A DNA stretch of 45,020 nucleotides from Lysobacteraceae bacterium (GTDB lineage: Bacteria > Pseudomonadota > Gammaproteobacteria > Xanthomonadales > Xanthomonadaceae), in NCBI GenBank assembly GCA_030681035.1, contig JAUXUI010000054.1, positions 1 to 45,020 on the forward strand. Direction: 5' to 3'. A program made the position numbers and the translations under genes. Shown here piece by piece: positions 1 through 9,057 of the stretch. The notes under the pieces are model-generated. The model searched no databases. It was not told the origin of the DNA and saw nothing but the letters and a program-made list of their open reading frames with translations. Numbering within the stretch: position 1 is the first letter of the stretch; each line of letters begins with the position of its first letter.

Positions 1-108
1 CTGCTCGCGTTGATTGCTCGAAAAACCTATCGCCATCGAGCGAACGTCTCGAAACCGCGCAACCTCGGCCACAAGCCGCACAAACCGATGACGCAAAAAC
101 AGTGCTAG
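1..108 (+). CDS. C-terminal end of a probable transposase (partial)
   Basis: An open frame enters from the window edge and ends at a TAG at 106-108, giving 35 residues that start LLALIARKTYRHR and end HKPMTQKQC. The peptide is very basic (many Lys, Arg and His), as the tails of DNA-binding transposases often are. It sits just inside the proposed right terminal repeat, where a transposase gene would be expected to end. I do not recognise the sequence, and no catalytic motif is visible in this short tail. The assignment rests on position and composition only. Confidence 0.35.
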   Translation: MLALIARKTYRHRANVSKPRNLGHKPHKPMTQKQC

Positions 109-140
109 CCCAGACCAGAAGGCTTAACTTGGGTGGATTG
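1..140 (+). mobile_element. Right end of an insertion sequence (family not identified)
   Basis: The last 18 bases (123-140) read, on the opposite strand, CAATCCACCCAAGTTAAG. Exactly the same 18 bases occur at 44882-44899, where a large RHS gene is abruptly cut off. An 18-bp sequence found inverted at two gene-truncation points is best explained as the terminal inverted repeat of one type of insertion sequence. Here we see the right-hand end: a reading frame that closes at 106-108, about 30 bases of non-coding DNA, then the terminal repeat. GST-like coding sequence begins directly afterwards at 141. The left part of the element is outside the window, so target-site duplication and family cannot be judged. 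Confidence 0.65.
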
Positions 141-753
141 CATGCACGCCGCCGTCGAGCGCAGTTACGAAGGCTTTCTCGATGAGTTCAACGCGCATCT
201 GGGCAAGCATGATTTTCTGCTCGGCAGCCGCCCAAGCATCGGTGACTTCGGCTTCATCGGCCCGCTGTACGCACACCTGTACGCTGATCCAGCGCCCAGC
301 AAACTGATGCGCGAACGCGCACCCAATGTCGCACGCTGGGTCGAACGCATGCAGCATCCCGAACCGCTCAGCGGCACGTTTCTGCCAAACGATGAAATCC
401 CCGACACCCTGATCCCGTTGCTCACCCGCGTGTTCCGCGAACAGACCCCGGTGCTGCAAGACACCGTGCGCGCCGTTACCGAATGGTGCGCAGCCAACCC
501 GGCCACCGACGCCCTGCCGCGGGTGATCGGTCGCCACCGCTTTACCCTCGAAGGCGCCAGCAACGACCGCGCAATCCAGCCCTACGCGCAATGGATGTTC
601 CAACGTCCGGTACAGTTCTACCAGCAACTGAGCGACGCCGAACGCGCGCGCATCGCGCCATTGCTGCAACAAGTCGGCGGCCTCGACGCCCTCAACACTG
701 CCATTACCACACCGCTCGAATATGTCGGGTATCAGGTCAGGCGGGTGGGGTGA
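141..753 (+). pseudogene. Glutathione S-transferase family protein, C-terminal half only
   Basis: From the ATG at 142 the frame encodes about 203 residues beginning MHAAVERSYEGFLDEF, followed by FLLGSRPSIGDFGF, the typical helical C-terminal domain of GST-fold proteins (F/L-L-G-x-x-P-S-x-x-D). The thioredoxin-like N-terminal domain of about 80-100 residues, which holds the glutathione site, is missing. Upstream in the same frame there is only insertion-sequence DNA and a stop at 106-108. A GTG at 133 could extend the frame by three codons, but it lies inside the element's terminal repeat. The extended C-terminal part after residue 90 resembles the longer GST variants of proteobacteria. The gene was very probably truncated by the insertion and is unlikely to be active. 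Confidence 0.7.
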
Positions 754-756
754 TGT

Positions 757-1061
757 GAGGCATGGCAAAGAGCTGCTGATGCTATCGAATACAACGCATC
801 GAATGCGCATGGCAGTCCGTAGGATGGGTAGAGGCTGCATGGATGCACAAGTGGTGCGTGAGGCAGGATGCCGGAAGCACCCGCACCACGGCACTCGGGC
901 ATCCTGCCCATCGCTTAGGGATGCTCCGAACAAGTCGTTCTTGACAACAAGTCTTGTTAGCGAGATTGTGCGAATTCCCGGATTTGCTTCAGTTTGGTTG
1001 TGTGGGAACGCGAGACAAAGGACGAGGCGGCGCTGGTGCGCAAGGTGATGCGGTTTCTTAG
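757..1061. other. Intergenic region with nested inverted repeats, no supported gene
   Basis: I see no convincing gene here; the small plus-strand frame at 722-1048 overlaps the GST end and has no recognisable content. Two inverted repeats are interleaved: an 8-bp pair GTGGTGCG (851-858) with CGCACCAC (882-889), and an 11-bp pair GGCAGGATGCC (862-872) with GGCATCCTGCC (898-908). A TTGACA at 941-946 overlaps a 13-bp palindrome, AACAAGTCTTGTT (946-958), but no gene follows on that strand. Confidence 0.5.
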
Positions 1062-1883
1062 CTAGTGTGGGTCGGCTTGGTCTGCCTGAACCAGCTTGTA
1101 GTGTCGTTCTTCCACGACCTTTACCTCATCGCCTTCCTGTTTTAGTTCGAACATTGCTATGCGATCATCTGTCATGAATTGCGCCGAAACTGCGCGACAT
1201 TGCAATTTCGGGAATCGCTTGCGGCAAAAAGCGATGTCTTGTTTGGATTGCAGTGGTGTGAGTTTGTCTTTGCCGCCTTTGGCTTGTACTGGAACGATAA
1301 AATGACGTCCGAGTTTATCGATACCAACGTACAACTCGTCGATCTCTATCTGACCGACGCCAACAACCGACGTGCGTAGATGGTTTTGCAGCGAGTAAGC
1401 TGTGATGCCGAGGAAAATGTCGATGAGGCGGCTGTAGCGCACTTTCGCCAGCAACGCCTGTTCATCGTTCAATGCGTACTTGGCGATAATCTCGGGCGTC
1501 GAATCGGGGATTGGAATCGTAATGAGATCGGTACGCGGCAAGATGCGATTTGCCGTCGCAAGTTTGAATCGATAGCGCGCTCTTCCTGCAAGCTCAATCG
1601 TCCACTCCAAGCCGGGTGGCTGAGTCGCTATGATGCGATCCGGCAGCTCGCGCCGGGAGCGGAATGCGTACAGCACGTCACCTAGATTTGACACTGGCTT
1701 TCCGTCGTTCGCGGCGATAACTGCGGGCGATCTGGCGAGCGCATCGAGAGCTTTGCGTTCGAAATAAAACTCGCTTTCCTTGCCACTACGATGATCGAAG
1801 AACACGCCCTCGATCATCAGCGAATAGGCCAAGTCCGAGTTGGGTTGGCGCTTGCTTTTCCTGCCTGTGGCCTTGCTTGGCAT
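1062..1883 (-). CDS. Putative Type II restriction endonuclease (PD-(D/E)XK-like)
   Basis: This 273-residue protein is encoded directly after the cytosine methyltransferase. Its first codons overlap the methyltransferase's last 98 bases in another frame, so the two are probably translationally coupled. A nuclease-like core is visible: a hydrophobic stretch and acidic residues around E180, D182 and E183 (GQIEIDELYVG), then a beta-strand ending in Q-A-K at 200-202 (FIVPVQAKGG). This resembles the (E/D)...(E/Q)xK metal site of PD-(D/E)XK enzymes. The N-terminus is basic (MPSKATGRKSKRQ). I do not recognise a named restriction enzyme. The call rests on context plus this motif and predicts cleavage at the site the partner methylates. 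A later start at Met23 (1817) would shorten the overlap but lose the basic tail. Confidence 0.65.
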   Translation of the reverse strand: MPSKATGRKSKRQPNSDLAYSLMIEGVFFDHRSGKESEFYFERKALDALARSPAVIAANDGKPVSNLGDVLYAFRSRRELPDRIIATQPPGLEWTIELAGRARYRFKLATANRILPRTDLITIPIPDSTPEIIAKYALNDEQALLAKVRYSRLIDIFLGITAYSLQNHLRTSVVGVGQIEIDELYVGIDKLGRHFIVPVQAKGGKDKLTPLQSKQDIAFCRKRFPKLQCRAVSAQFMTDDRIAMFELKQEGDEVKVVEERHYKLVQADQADPH

Positions 1884-3141
1884 TTTCGAGGAGTCCTAGG
1901 TTTCTAGATCGTTTGGCAATCGTATTCGTCGGAACGCCAAAGTGCGACGACGCACTCGCCATGTCCATGTACAGCAACGTCTCATCGCCGAGTGGGATCG
2001 CGACGTCCGGCTTCACGGACTCTATGCCCATCGCTTGGATCAATGCACCCGCAACTGCTCTCCCTAGCAAAGGCGGAACGGAGTTGCCGACCTGCCTGAA
2101 ACCATGCCACTTGGTAGCGTGCAGGCGAAACCAATCGGGGTACGAGTGAAGTCGAGCAGCTTCACGCACTGTGATAACGCGTGCGTGAGTCGGATGTATG
2201 GGGCGCGGCGACGTAAATGCACCCCGATCACTTGCCGTGCCGGCGCGCAACGTGTTGCAGACACCATCTGGATTCAGCTTGAGAAAACGACTCACCGGTT
2301 CGGTTTTTCCTTGATCAGTTTGCGCAAAGCGCTGCCGGGACAGGTCGGTATGAACGGTCCGCGCGCTGGATGTGAGCACTGTCGCGTCCCAAATTCGAGG
2401 GTGCGAATAATCAAAAGGATCGATCTCCGATCCGCGGAGTATCGCCGCGTATGGCGACGGCTCGCCTGGAACAATCCGCGCGACGTCGCTGCGAGCGAGC
2501 GCTTCGACATGGTCGACATCAGGCAAATCGCCAATCGCTTCCTCGACGGTAGTGCATCCGCCGGGTTGTGGGTAGGCAGGCAAGACATGACCCTTTCGGC
2601 AACCGATAAGAAACAAGCGATGTCTACTCTGCGGTACGCCATAGTCGGCAGCGTTTAGAACACGATAGGGTTCAAGCACATCGTAGCCATGCGCACGAAA
2701 GCTCGTTATGAGTTCGTCCAGGAATTGCTTGTGGCGCCCGACAGTCAACCCCTTTACGTTTTCAAACACAAAGTACTTTGCGTCCAGCTCCACGACAAGT
2801 CGGACGAAATGATGCACCAGAGTATTGCGAGGATCATCCAAAGCGCGCTTGCCGATCATCGAGAACCCTTGGCATGGCGCGCCTCCGAAAACGACATCGA
2901 CATTGCGAGTGCCGATGCCCGACATCGTCCTTATCTCATCGCCGGTGAGATCGATTACGCTGCGACAGATCGTCGCGCACTGTGGAAAGTTGAACTCGTG
3001 TACTGCAGCATGGATCGGGTCGATTTCAATCGCCGCCGCGACATCAAATCCAGCTTGCTCAAAGCCGAGGCTTAACCCGCCCGCTCCAGCGAACAGGTCG
3101 ATTCCAACGGGTCTGACAGCGGTAGTGCGGAGTGTAGTCAT
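1786..3141 (-). CDS. DNA (cytosine-5)-methyltransferase, Type II
   Basis: This 451-residue enzyme transfers a methyl group from S-adenosylmethionine to C5 of a cytosine in a specific site and so protects the genome from the neighbouring endonuclease. The motifs are in the canonical order: motif I DLFAGAGGLSLGF (about residues 15-27, SAM binding), motif IV GGAPCQGFS with catalytic Cys90, motif VI FENVKG (127-131), motif VIII QSRHRLFLIG, and C-terminal motif X QVGNSVPPLLG. The variable region between VIII and X is the target recognition domain. I chose the ATG at 3141 because a TATAAT box ends only seven bases upstream of it; the longer frame to 3222 would have to start before that promoter. 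The last about 60 residues extend beyond motif X and overlap the nuclease gene. Confidence 0.93.
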   Translation of the reverse strand: MTTLRTTAVRPVGIDLFAGAGGLSLGFEQAGFDVAAAIEIDPIHAAVHEFNFPQCATICRSVIDLTGDEIRTMSGIGTRNVDVVFGGAPCQGFSMIGKRALDDPRNTLVHHFVRLVVELDAKYFVFENVKGLTVGRHKQFLDELITSFRAHGYDVLEPYRVLNAADYGVPQSRHRLFLIGCRKGHVLPAYPQPGGCTTVEEAIGDLPDVDHVEALARSDVARIVPGEPSPYAAILRGSEIDPFDYSHPRIWDATVLTSSARTVHTDLSRQRFAQTDQGKTEPVSRFLKLNPDGVCNTLRAGTASDRGAFTSPRPIHPTHARVITVREAARLHSYPDWFRLHATKWHGFRQVGNSVPPLLGRAVAGALIQAMGIESVKPDVAIPLGDETLLYMDMASASSHFGVPTNTIAKRSRNLGLLENAKQGHRQEKQAPTQLGLGLFADDRGRVLRSS

Positions 3142-3148
3142 GCAGCCA

Positions 3149-3177
3149 ATTATAGACGTTGGACGGGACACCCACAG
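3149..3177 (-). promoter_or_regulatory. Promoter of the restriction-modification genes
   Basis: On the minus strand a perfect TATAAT lies at 3154-3149, with a weak -35 (CTGTGG, 3177-3172) at 17-bp spacing. The predicted transcription start is about 3142, one base before the methyltransferase ATG. This implies a leaderless or nearly leaderless mRNA. There is no room for a Shine-Dalgarno sequence. Confidence 0.55.
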
Positions 3178-3329
3178 AGCACAGCAAAAGCAATGGAAGC
3201 GAACCAGCTCAATTGACATCATCCCACGTTAGCCAGATTGTGGGTGTACCGGATTCATTCCCCACATTACCTGATGCAGGAACTCGCGTTGCCTTGCACG
3301 TCGAGACGTTGCCATGAGCGTATGGCGGT

Positions 3330-3361
3330 CCCGGGTTACGCCGCTACGCGGCTAACCCGGG
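3330..3361. repeat. REP-like palindrome downstream of leuB
   Basis: CCCGGGTTA (3330-3338) pairs with TAACCCGGG (3353-3361). Inside, GCCGC (3340-3344) pairs with GCGGC (3348-3352), giving a long hairpin with one bulged base. It lies 28 bases beyond the leuB stop and may stabilise or end the operon transcript. The sequence resembles palindromes scattered in many GC-rich proteobacterial genomes. Confidence 0.7.
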
Positions 3362-3388
3362 CTACATCAGTCGGTTTGTTTTATGCAT

Positions 3389-4477
3389 TCAATCGCGCAA
3401 TTCGGGCACGTAGCAGCAGCCGCCGAGTTGGGTGAGTACGGCGCGGGTGAGTTGTTCGGTGCTCACCGACGGGCCGCCGTCGGCGAGGTCGGCGGTGAAC
3501 ACATGCTCATCCAGGCATTGCGATACCGCGCGCTCGATGCACTCGGCCTCGTCGGCCAGATCCAGCGAATGGCGCAGCAACAGCGCGGCACTGAGGATCG
3601 CGGCAATCGGGTTGGCAATGCCGCGCCCGGCGATGTCCGGTGCCGAGCCGTGGATCGGTTCGTACAGGCCGCGCTTGCCATCGCCGAGTGAGGCCGAAGG
3701 CAGCAGGCCCATCGAGCCGGCCAGCATCGAGGCTTCGTCGGTGAGGATGTCGCCGAACAGGTTTTCGGTGACGATGACATCGAACTCGCGCGGTCGCGCG
3801 ATCAGATGCATCGCCATCGCATCGACCAGGTAGTGGGTCAGGCGCACCTTCGGAAATTCCTCGGCCAGCACCCGGCTGCTGACTTCGCGCCACAGCCGCG
3901 AGGTTTCCAGCACATTGGCTTTGTCGACCGATGCCAGGTTGCCGCTGCGCTCGCTGGCGAGGGTGGCGGCGCGGCGCACCACGCGCTCGATTTCGGCCAC
4001 CGTGTAGGTGCATACATCGGTGGCGGAATCGGCGCTGCGGCTCTTCTCGCCGAAGTACATGCCGCCGGTCAGCTCGCGCACCACGATCAGATCAACCCCG
4101 GTGAGCAGATGCGATTTGATCGGCGAGGCACCGAGCGCCGCCGGGTGCGGGCGCACCGGGCGCAGGTTGGCGTACAGGCCGAGTTCCTGACGCAGGGCGA
4201 GCAGGCCCTGTTCGGGCCGCACCTTGGCCTTGGGATCGGACCACTTCGGGCCACCAACGGCACCGAGCAAAACCGCATCGGCCTTGCGACAGGCCGCCAG
4301 GGTAGCGGCGGGCAGCGCTTCGCCGCTGGCATCGATGGCAGCGCCGCCGATCAGATGGTGATGCTCGCTGAACTGGTGGCCGTAACGCTGGCCAATGGCA
4401 TGCAGCACATCCAGCGCTGCGCGGGTGACTTCCGGGCCGATGCCGTCGCCGGCCAGGACTGCGATATCAGCATGCAT
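3389..4477 (-). CDS. leuB: 3-isopropylmalate dehydrogenase
   Basis: LeuB oxidises and decarboxylates 3-isopropylmalate with NAD+ to 2-ketoisocaproate, the third step committed to leucine. The 362-residue protein begins [17 protein letters not shown], the classic N-terminus of the isocitrate/isopropylmalate dehydrogenase family. It contains the substrate-binding region [13 protein letters not shown], the DxxxM/VDAMAMHL stretch, and the cofactor region [24 protein letters not shown] and [22 protein letters not shown]. The ATG at 4477 is chosen because homology starts there and GAGGA lies about nine bases upstream; the longer frame is shadow sequence of leuD. It is the last gene of the operon and overlaps leuD by 11 bases. 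The C-terminus carries two adjacent Cys residues. Confidence 0.97.
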   Translation of the reverse strand: MHADIAVLAGDGIGPEVTRAALDVLHAIGQRYGHQFSEHHHLIGGAAIDASGEALPAATLAACRKADAVLLGAVGGPKWSDPKAKVRPEQGLLALRQELGLYANLRPVRPHPAALGASPIKSHLLTGVDLIVVRELTGGMYFGEKSRSADSATDVCTYTVAEIERVVRRAATLASERSGNLASVDKANVLETSRLWREVSSRVLAEEFPKVRLTHYLVDAMAMHLIARPREFDVIVTENLFGDILTDEASMLAGSMGLLPSASLGDGKRGLYEPIHGSAPDIAGRGIANPIAAILSAALLLRHSLDLADEAECIERAVSQCLDEHVFTADLADGGPSVSTEQLTRAVLTQLGGCCYVPELRD

Positions 4478-5051
4478 GATGGCGTTCCTCGTAGTGGGTG
4501 ATGGCGGGCGCTTTAGTGAGCAGGTAACCGAGTTGATCGACGCCTTCGAGCAGGCAGACACGGGCAAAATCGTCGAGCGCAAACGCCTGCCGGCGACCGT
4601 CGTGCAAAATCACTTCGCTGCGGGCGATGTCGATGCACAGCTCGACTCCGGGTGCGTTCAGCAGCTCGGCGACGATGGCTTCGGGCAGCACCACCGGCAC
4701 CAGTCCGTTTTTCAGCGCATTGCCGCGGAAGATGTCGGCGATCTCGCTGCTGATGACCACGCGGATGCCGGCATCGAGCAGCGCCCACGGCGCGTGTTCA
4801 CGCGATGAGCCGCAGCCGAAATTGCGGCCGGCCACCAGAATTTCGGCGCCGGCGTTTTGCGGTTGGTTGAGCGCGAATGCGGGGTTGTTCGAGCCATCGG
4901 CCAGATAGCGCCAATCGGCAAACGCATGACGGCCCAGGCCAGTGCGCTCGGTGGTGGTGAGAAAACGCGCCGGGATGATCTGGTCGGTGTCGATATTGGC
5001 CTCGGCCAGTACCACGGTGCGCGAGGTGATGGTGTGCATCGCGGCCATCAT
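4467..5051 (-). CDS. leuD: 3-isopropylmalate dehydratase, small subunit
   Basis: LeuD is the swivel-domain subunit that combines with LeuC to isomerise 2-isopropylmalate to 3-isopropylmalate. The 194-residue sequence shows the family signatures [31 protein letters not shown] (substrate-binding loop) and [21 protein letters not shown]. Its length is close to the usual 190-215. The start at 5051 overlaps the leuC stop as ATGA, so translation is coupled and the two subunits should be made in equal amounts. Met2 or Met5 could also serve as start. The 3' end overlaps leuB by 11 bases. Confidence 0.96.
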   Translation of the reverse strand: MMAAMHTITSRTVVLAEANIDTDQIIPARFLTTTERTGLGRHAFADWRYLADGSNNPAFALNQPQNAGAEILVAGRNFGCGSSREHAPWALLDAGIRVVISSEIADIFRGNALKNGLVPVVLPEAIVAELLNAPGVELCIDIARSEVILHDGRRQAFALDDFARVCLLEGVDQLGYLLTKAPAITHYEERHHAC

Positions 5052-6460
5052 GCGGACTCCTCCAGCAGAAACTGGCGTGGGTCGGTGATTGCGCCGGCGA
5101 TGGCGCAGGCGGCGGCGGTCAGTGGCGAGGCGAGCACGGTGCGCGCGCCCTTGCCCTGACGGCCTTCAAAATTGCGGTTGCTGGTGGAGACCGCGAGCTG
5201 GCCGGGGCCGACAAAATCACCGTTCATGGCAATGCACATCGAACAGCCCGGCTCACGCCACTCACCGCCGGCACTGCGCACGATGTGATCGATGCCTTCG
5301 GCTTCGGCGGCGCGCTTGACTGCGTCCGAACCGGGCACCACCAGCATCCGCACCCGTGCATGCACCTTGCGCCCTTGCAGCAGTTGCGCCATCGCGCGCA
5401 GGTCGCTGAGCCGGCCATTGGTACAACTGCCAATGAACACTACGTCGACCGGATGACCGGCCATCGCCTGGCCGCCGTGCAGGCCCATGTAATCGAGTGC
5501 GCGCTCGCTGTCGGCATCGGCGGCCGGCAGGCGATCCTCGATCGCAGTGACCTGGCCCGGATGGGTGCCCCAGGTCACCGTCGGCCGTACCCGGCTGGCA
5601 TCGATCACCACTTCGCGGTCGAACGCCGCACCGGGATCGGAGCGCAGCGTCTGCCAGTCGGCAAGCGCCGTGCTGAAAGACTCGCCGCGCGGCGCGCGCG
5701 GGCGGCCACGCAGCCACTCGAAGGTGGTCTGGTCGGGCGCGATGAGGCCAGCGCGGGCGCCGGCTTCGATCGACATGTTGCACACCGTCATCCGTTCTTC
5801 CATCGACAGCGCACGGATTGCCTCGCCGCGGTATTCGATGACATGGCCGGTGCCGCCGTTGACGCCGATCACGCCGATGATGTGCAAGATCAGGTCCTTG
5901 GCACTGACGCCGGCGCCGAGCTGACCATTGACGGTGATCGCCAGGGTTTTGGGCTTGCGCTGCAACAGGCACTGGCTGGCCAGCACATGGCCGACCTCAC
6001 TGGTGCCGATGCCGAATGCGAGTGCGCCAAACGCGCCGTGGGTGGCGGTATGGCTGTCGCCGCAGACGATGGTCATGCCCGGCTGGGTGAGGCCCAGCTC
6101 GGGGCCAATCACGTGTACGATGCCGCGCTCGGAGCCATTGAAATCGAACAACTCGATGCCGTGGCGCGCGCAGTTCTCGCGCAGGCGTTCCACCTGCGAG
6201 CGCGCCGCCGGCGTCACCCAGGCCGGCGTGCCATCGGCCTTGGCCGCCAGCGTCGGGGTGGAGTGATCCATCGTCGCCTTGGTGCGCTCGGGGCGGCGCA
6301 CGCTCAGGCCGCGCGCTTCGATCTCGGAAAACGCCTGCGGCGAGGTCACCTCATGGATCAGGTGCAGATCGATGTACAGCACCGCCGGTGCAGCATCGGA
6401 TTCGGGCACCACCAGATGGCGGTCCCAGAGTTTGTCGAGCAGGGTGCGGGCTTGGGTCAT
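5048..6460 (-). CDS. leuC: 3-isopropylmalate dehydratase, large subunit
   Basis: This aconitase-type [4Fe-4S] subunit of isopropylmalate isomerase is 470 residues long, the usual size. The segments [22 protein letters not shown] and [18 protein letters not shown] are typical, and cluster-ligand cysteines are visible in [14 protein letters not shown] and further on in [13 protein letters not shown]. The ATG at 6460 is preferred over the TTG at 6490: homology begins with [17 protein letters not shown], and a GAGG ribosome binding site precedes it in the 26-base gap after leuA. The gene is coupled to leuD by an ATGA overlap. Confidence 0.96.
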   Translation of the reverse strand: MTQARTLLDKLWDRHLVVPESDAAPAVLYIDLHLIHEVTSPQAFSEIEARGLSVRRPERTKATMDHSTPTLAAKADGTPAWVTPAARSQVERLRENCARHGIELFDFNGSERGIVHVIGPELGLTQPGMTIVCGDSHTATHGAFGALAFGIGTSEVGHVLASQCLLQRKPKTLAITVNGQLGAGVSAKDLILHIIGVIGVNGGTGHVIEYRGEAIRALSMEERMTVCNMSIEAGARAGLIAPDQTTFEWLRGRPRAPRGESFSTALADWQTLRSDPGAAFDREVVIDASRVRPTVTWGTHPGQVTAIEDRLPAADADSERALDYMGLHGGQAMAGHPVDVVFIGSCTNGRLSDLRAMAQLLQGRKVHARVRMLVVPGSDAVKRAAEAEGIDHIVRSAGGEWREPGCSMCIAMNGDFVGPGQLAVSTSNRNFEGRQGKGARTVLASPLTAAACAIAGAITDPRQFLLEESA

Positions 6461-6486
6461 GGTCGAAACCTCGTCAGAATGTTTGT

Positions 6487-8061
6487 TCAAGCAGTAGCGA
6501 CGCGGGCGCGATCGGCAACCTGGGTAATGCGGCCGCGCTCGCGCCGCGCGAGGCGGTTGGCGACATCGAGCCAGGCCAGCGCGCTGGCTTCCAGAATGTC
6601 GGTGCTGGTGCCGACGCCATTGATTTCCTGGTCGTCGATCAAGGTGATCACGCTGGCCTGGCCGAGCGCATCCTCGCCGGTGCTGACGCTGCCCACCTGA
6701 TAGCTCTCGATCATGAACGCGGTGCCGGTAGCGGCGGCCAGTGCTTCGAACAGCGCGTGTACCGGGCCATCGCCGGTGGCGCGGCCACGCAATGCGGTGC
6801 CGCTGGCGTCGCGGATTTCCACCGCTGCCGCTGGCCGCGTGCCTTCACCGGCACCGGTGCTGATGTGGAATGCCTTCAGCCGCCAGCCATCGACACTCTG
6901 GCCATCATCCGAGGCCAGCAGCGCTTCCAGATCGGCATCGAACACTTCCTTTTTCTTCTCGGCCAGGGTCTTGAATTGTGCGAACAAAGTGCCGAGCGCG
7001 GCGTCATCGAGCACGTAGCCGAGAAACGCGAGGCGCTCGATCAATGCGGCGCGGCCACTGTGGCGGCCCAGCACCATCTGCGAGCGATCCACGCCGACAT
7101 CTTCGGGGCGGATGATTTCGTAGGTATCGCGATGGCGCAGCATGCCGTGCTGATGGATACCCGATTCGTGCGCGAACGCATTGGCGCCAACGATGGCCTT
7201 GTTGCGCTGCACCTGCATGCCGGTGAGGCGGGTGAGCAGGCGTGAGGTCGGCACCAGCCGGCGGCTGTCGACACCGGTGTCGCAGCCATACACTTCCGAG
7301 CGCACCTTGAGCGCCATCACCAGTTCTTCCAGCGCGCAGTTGCCGGCGCGCTCGCCGATGCCGTTGACGGTGCATTCCACCTGCATCGCGCCGCCTTCGA
7401 TCGCGGCGAGGGTGTTGGCCACCGCCATGCCCAGGTCGTTGTGGCAATGCGCGCTCAGGATGGCCTGATCGGCGTTGGCGATGGTGCGGCGCAGGTATTC
7501 GAACAGGGCGCGGATTTCGCCCGGCGTGGTGTAGCCCACGGTATCGGGCACGTTGAGGATGCGCGAACCCGAGGCCAGCGCCAGCTCCAGCACCTGGGCC
7601 AGATATTCGGGCTCGGTGCGCAGCGCATCTTCGGCGGAAAACTCCACCTCACCGACCAGCCGCGCGGCCAGCTCGACGCTGCTGGCGGTGAGGTCGAGCA
7701 CCTGTTGTTTGGACATGCCGAGTTTGTGTTCGCGGTGGACCGGGCTGGTGGAGAGGAACAGATGGATGCGTGGCCGTTCGGCGTGTTCCAGAGCGCGGGC
7801 AGCAGCCTGGATATCTCCCGGTGTGCAGCGGCACAGGCTGGCGATGCCGACGCCGCGCACTTCGCGGGCGATGGCGGCAATGCCGTTGGCGTCCACCTCG
7901 GAACTGGCGGCAAAGCCGGCCTCGATGCAGTCCACACCCAGTTCGCGCAGGGCGTGGGCGAAGCGCAGCTTCTGCTTCGCACTCATGCTGCAACCGGGCG
8001 ACTGTTCACCGTCGCGCAGGCTGGTATCGAGAAGCTGGATGCGTTTGGAATGGGCGTTCAT
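6487..8061 (-). CDS. leuA: 2-isopropylmalate synthase
   Basis: LeuA condenses acetyl-CoA with 2-ketoisovalerate, the entry step of leucine synthesis. The 524-residue protein starts [20 protein letters not shown] and has the HMGL-like TIM barrel with the metal/catalytic motif [14 protein letters not shown]. The linker region has [18 protein letters not shown]. The C-terminal regulatory domain (about 390-524, including [17 protein letters not shown] and [16 protein letters not shown]) is the leucine feedback-binding domain, so the enzyme should be inhibited by leucine. The start is the ATG at 8061, because the six extra codons upstream are not conserved-looking. The gene lies 75 bases after ilvE, the widest gap in the lower half of the operon. 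Confidence 0.97.
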   Translation of the reverse strand: MNAHSKRIQLLDTSLRDGEQSPGCSMSAKQKLRFAHALRELGVDCIEAGFAASSEVDANGIAAIAREVRGVGIASLCRCTPGDIQAAARALEHAERPRIHLFLSTSPVHREHKLGMSKQQVLDLTASSVELAARLVGEVEFSAEDALRTEPEYLAQVLELALASGSRILNVPDTVGYTTPGEIRALFEYLRRTIANADQAILSAHCHNDLGMAVANTLAAIEGGAMQVECTVNGIGERAGNCALEELVMALKVRSEVYGCDTGVDSRRLVPTSRLLTRLTGMQVQRNKAIVGANAFAHESGIHQHGMLRHRDTYEIIRPEDVGVDRSQMVLGRHSGRAALIERLAFLGYVLDDAALGTLFAQFKTLAEKKKEVFDADLEALLASDDGQSVDGWRLKAFHISTGAGEGTRPAAAVEIRDASGTALRGRATGDGPVHALFEALAAATGTAFMIESYQVGSVSTGEDALGQASVITLIDDQEINGVGTSTDILEASALAWLDVANRLARRERGRITQVADRARVATA

Positions 8062-8136
8062 GGTGAATCCTTCAGGCAATGCGAATGCGTGTTTTCAGTT
8101 CAGGGCAGCGGTGCAGCAGGTTGTTGGAGGTGTCCA

Positions 8137-9057
8137 TCAAAACCGCGTAAGCCAGTGTTCGTATCCCGTTACTTCGCCGCGCACCAGCCGTGCATAAAGC
8201 GCCTGCAATTCACGGGTGACCGGGTTGTCGCCGTACACGGTGTTATCGAGCGCTTCGATTGCCGCCACTTCCGCCGAAGTACCGGTGAGGAACACCTCGT
8301 CGGCCGCGTGCAACTCGGCCACGGTGACCGGGCGTACGTCGGCGCCGGTGAGTTCGATCACGCTGTCGCGGGTGATGCCGGGCAAGGCGTCGTCGTGGGC
8401 GACGGCGGTGACGCGGCCATCCTTGACCAGAAACACGTTTTCGCCGGTACACTCGACCACGTTCTGGTTGGCATCGAGAAACAAGGCTTCACCGAAGCCG
8501 CGCTCGCTGGCATCGTGCTTGGCCAGAATCGAATTGATGTAGTTGCCGCACAGCTTGAGCGCCGGCACCGAAGTGGCCGGGGTGCGGCGCAGACGCGATA
8601 CCGTCAGGCGCACACGGTGGCCACCCAGATGGCTGTTCCAGGGCAGGGTGGCGACCATCAGGTGCGATCTCAGCGGCGCCACATCCAGGCCAAGGCCACC
8701 CTCGCCGTACCATTGCAGCGGGCGTACGTAGGCATCGCGCTGACGATTGGCACGCAGGGTGTCGATGATCGCGGCGCTGGCCTGATCGGCATCGAAGTGC
8801 ATCGCCAATGCCCGCGCGCCACGCGCCATGCGTTGCAGGTGCGCATCGAGGCGGAAAACCGCGCCGCCGCCAGCAGCGGTGGCATAGCTGCGGATGCCTT
8901 CGAACACGCCGGTGCCGTAATGCAGGGCGTGGCTGGTGAGCGGTGCATGCAGGCGCTCGGCGCTGGCGATTTCGCCATCGAACCACTGCTGCAACGGGGC
9001 CGTCGCGGGCGGCGCGACCGGCGCTTCGGGCGCGGCTGTTGTGGTCGCACTCAACAT
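8137..9057 (-). CDS. ilvE: Branched-chain amino acid aminotransferase
   Basis: IlvE is a fold-type IV PLP transaminase that makes the final Val, Leu and Ile from their keto acids and glutamate. At 306 residues it has the usual length. Visible features are LHYGTGVFEGIRSY near the N-terminus, the PLP-binding lysine K168 in VPALKLCGNYINSILAK, ECTGENVFLVKDG, and the C-terminal EVFLTGTSAEVAAI. The N-terminus has an Ala/Pro-rich stretch (residues 5-21). The gene overlaps ilvM by 7 bases. In Xanthomonas this slot between ilvM and leuA is, from memory, held by a threonine dehydratase (tdcB/ilvA-like); no threonine dehydratase is present in this window. Confidence 0.95.
   Translation of the reverse strand: MLSATTTAAPEAPVAPPATAPLQQWFDGEIASAERLHAPLTSHALHYGTGVFEGIRSYATAAGGGAVFRLDAHLQRMARGARALAMHFDADQASAAIIDTLRANRQRDAYVRPLQWYGEGGLGLDVAPLRSHLMVATLPWNSHLGGHRVRLTVSRLRRTPATSVPALKLCGNYINSILAKHDASERGFGEALFLDANQNVVECTGENVFLVKDGRVTAVAHDDALPGITRDSVIELTGADVRPVTVAELHAADEVFLTGTSAEVAAIEALDNTVYGDNPVTRELQALYARLVRGEVTGYEHWLTRF

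Noticed and set aside
722-1048. Small plus-strand frame after the GST fragment
   Set aside because: It overlaps the GST stop region, has no ribosome binding site, and its translation is unlike any protein I know.
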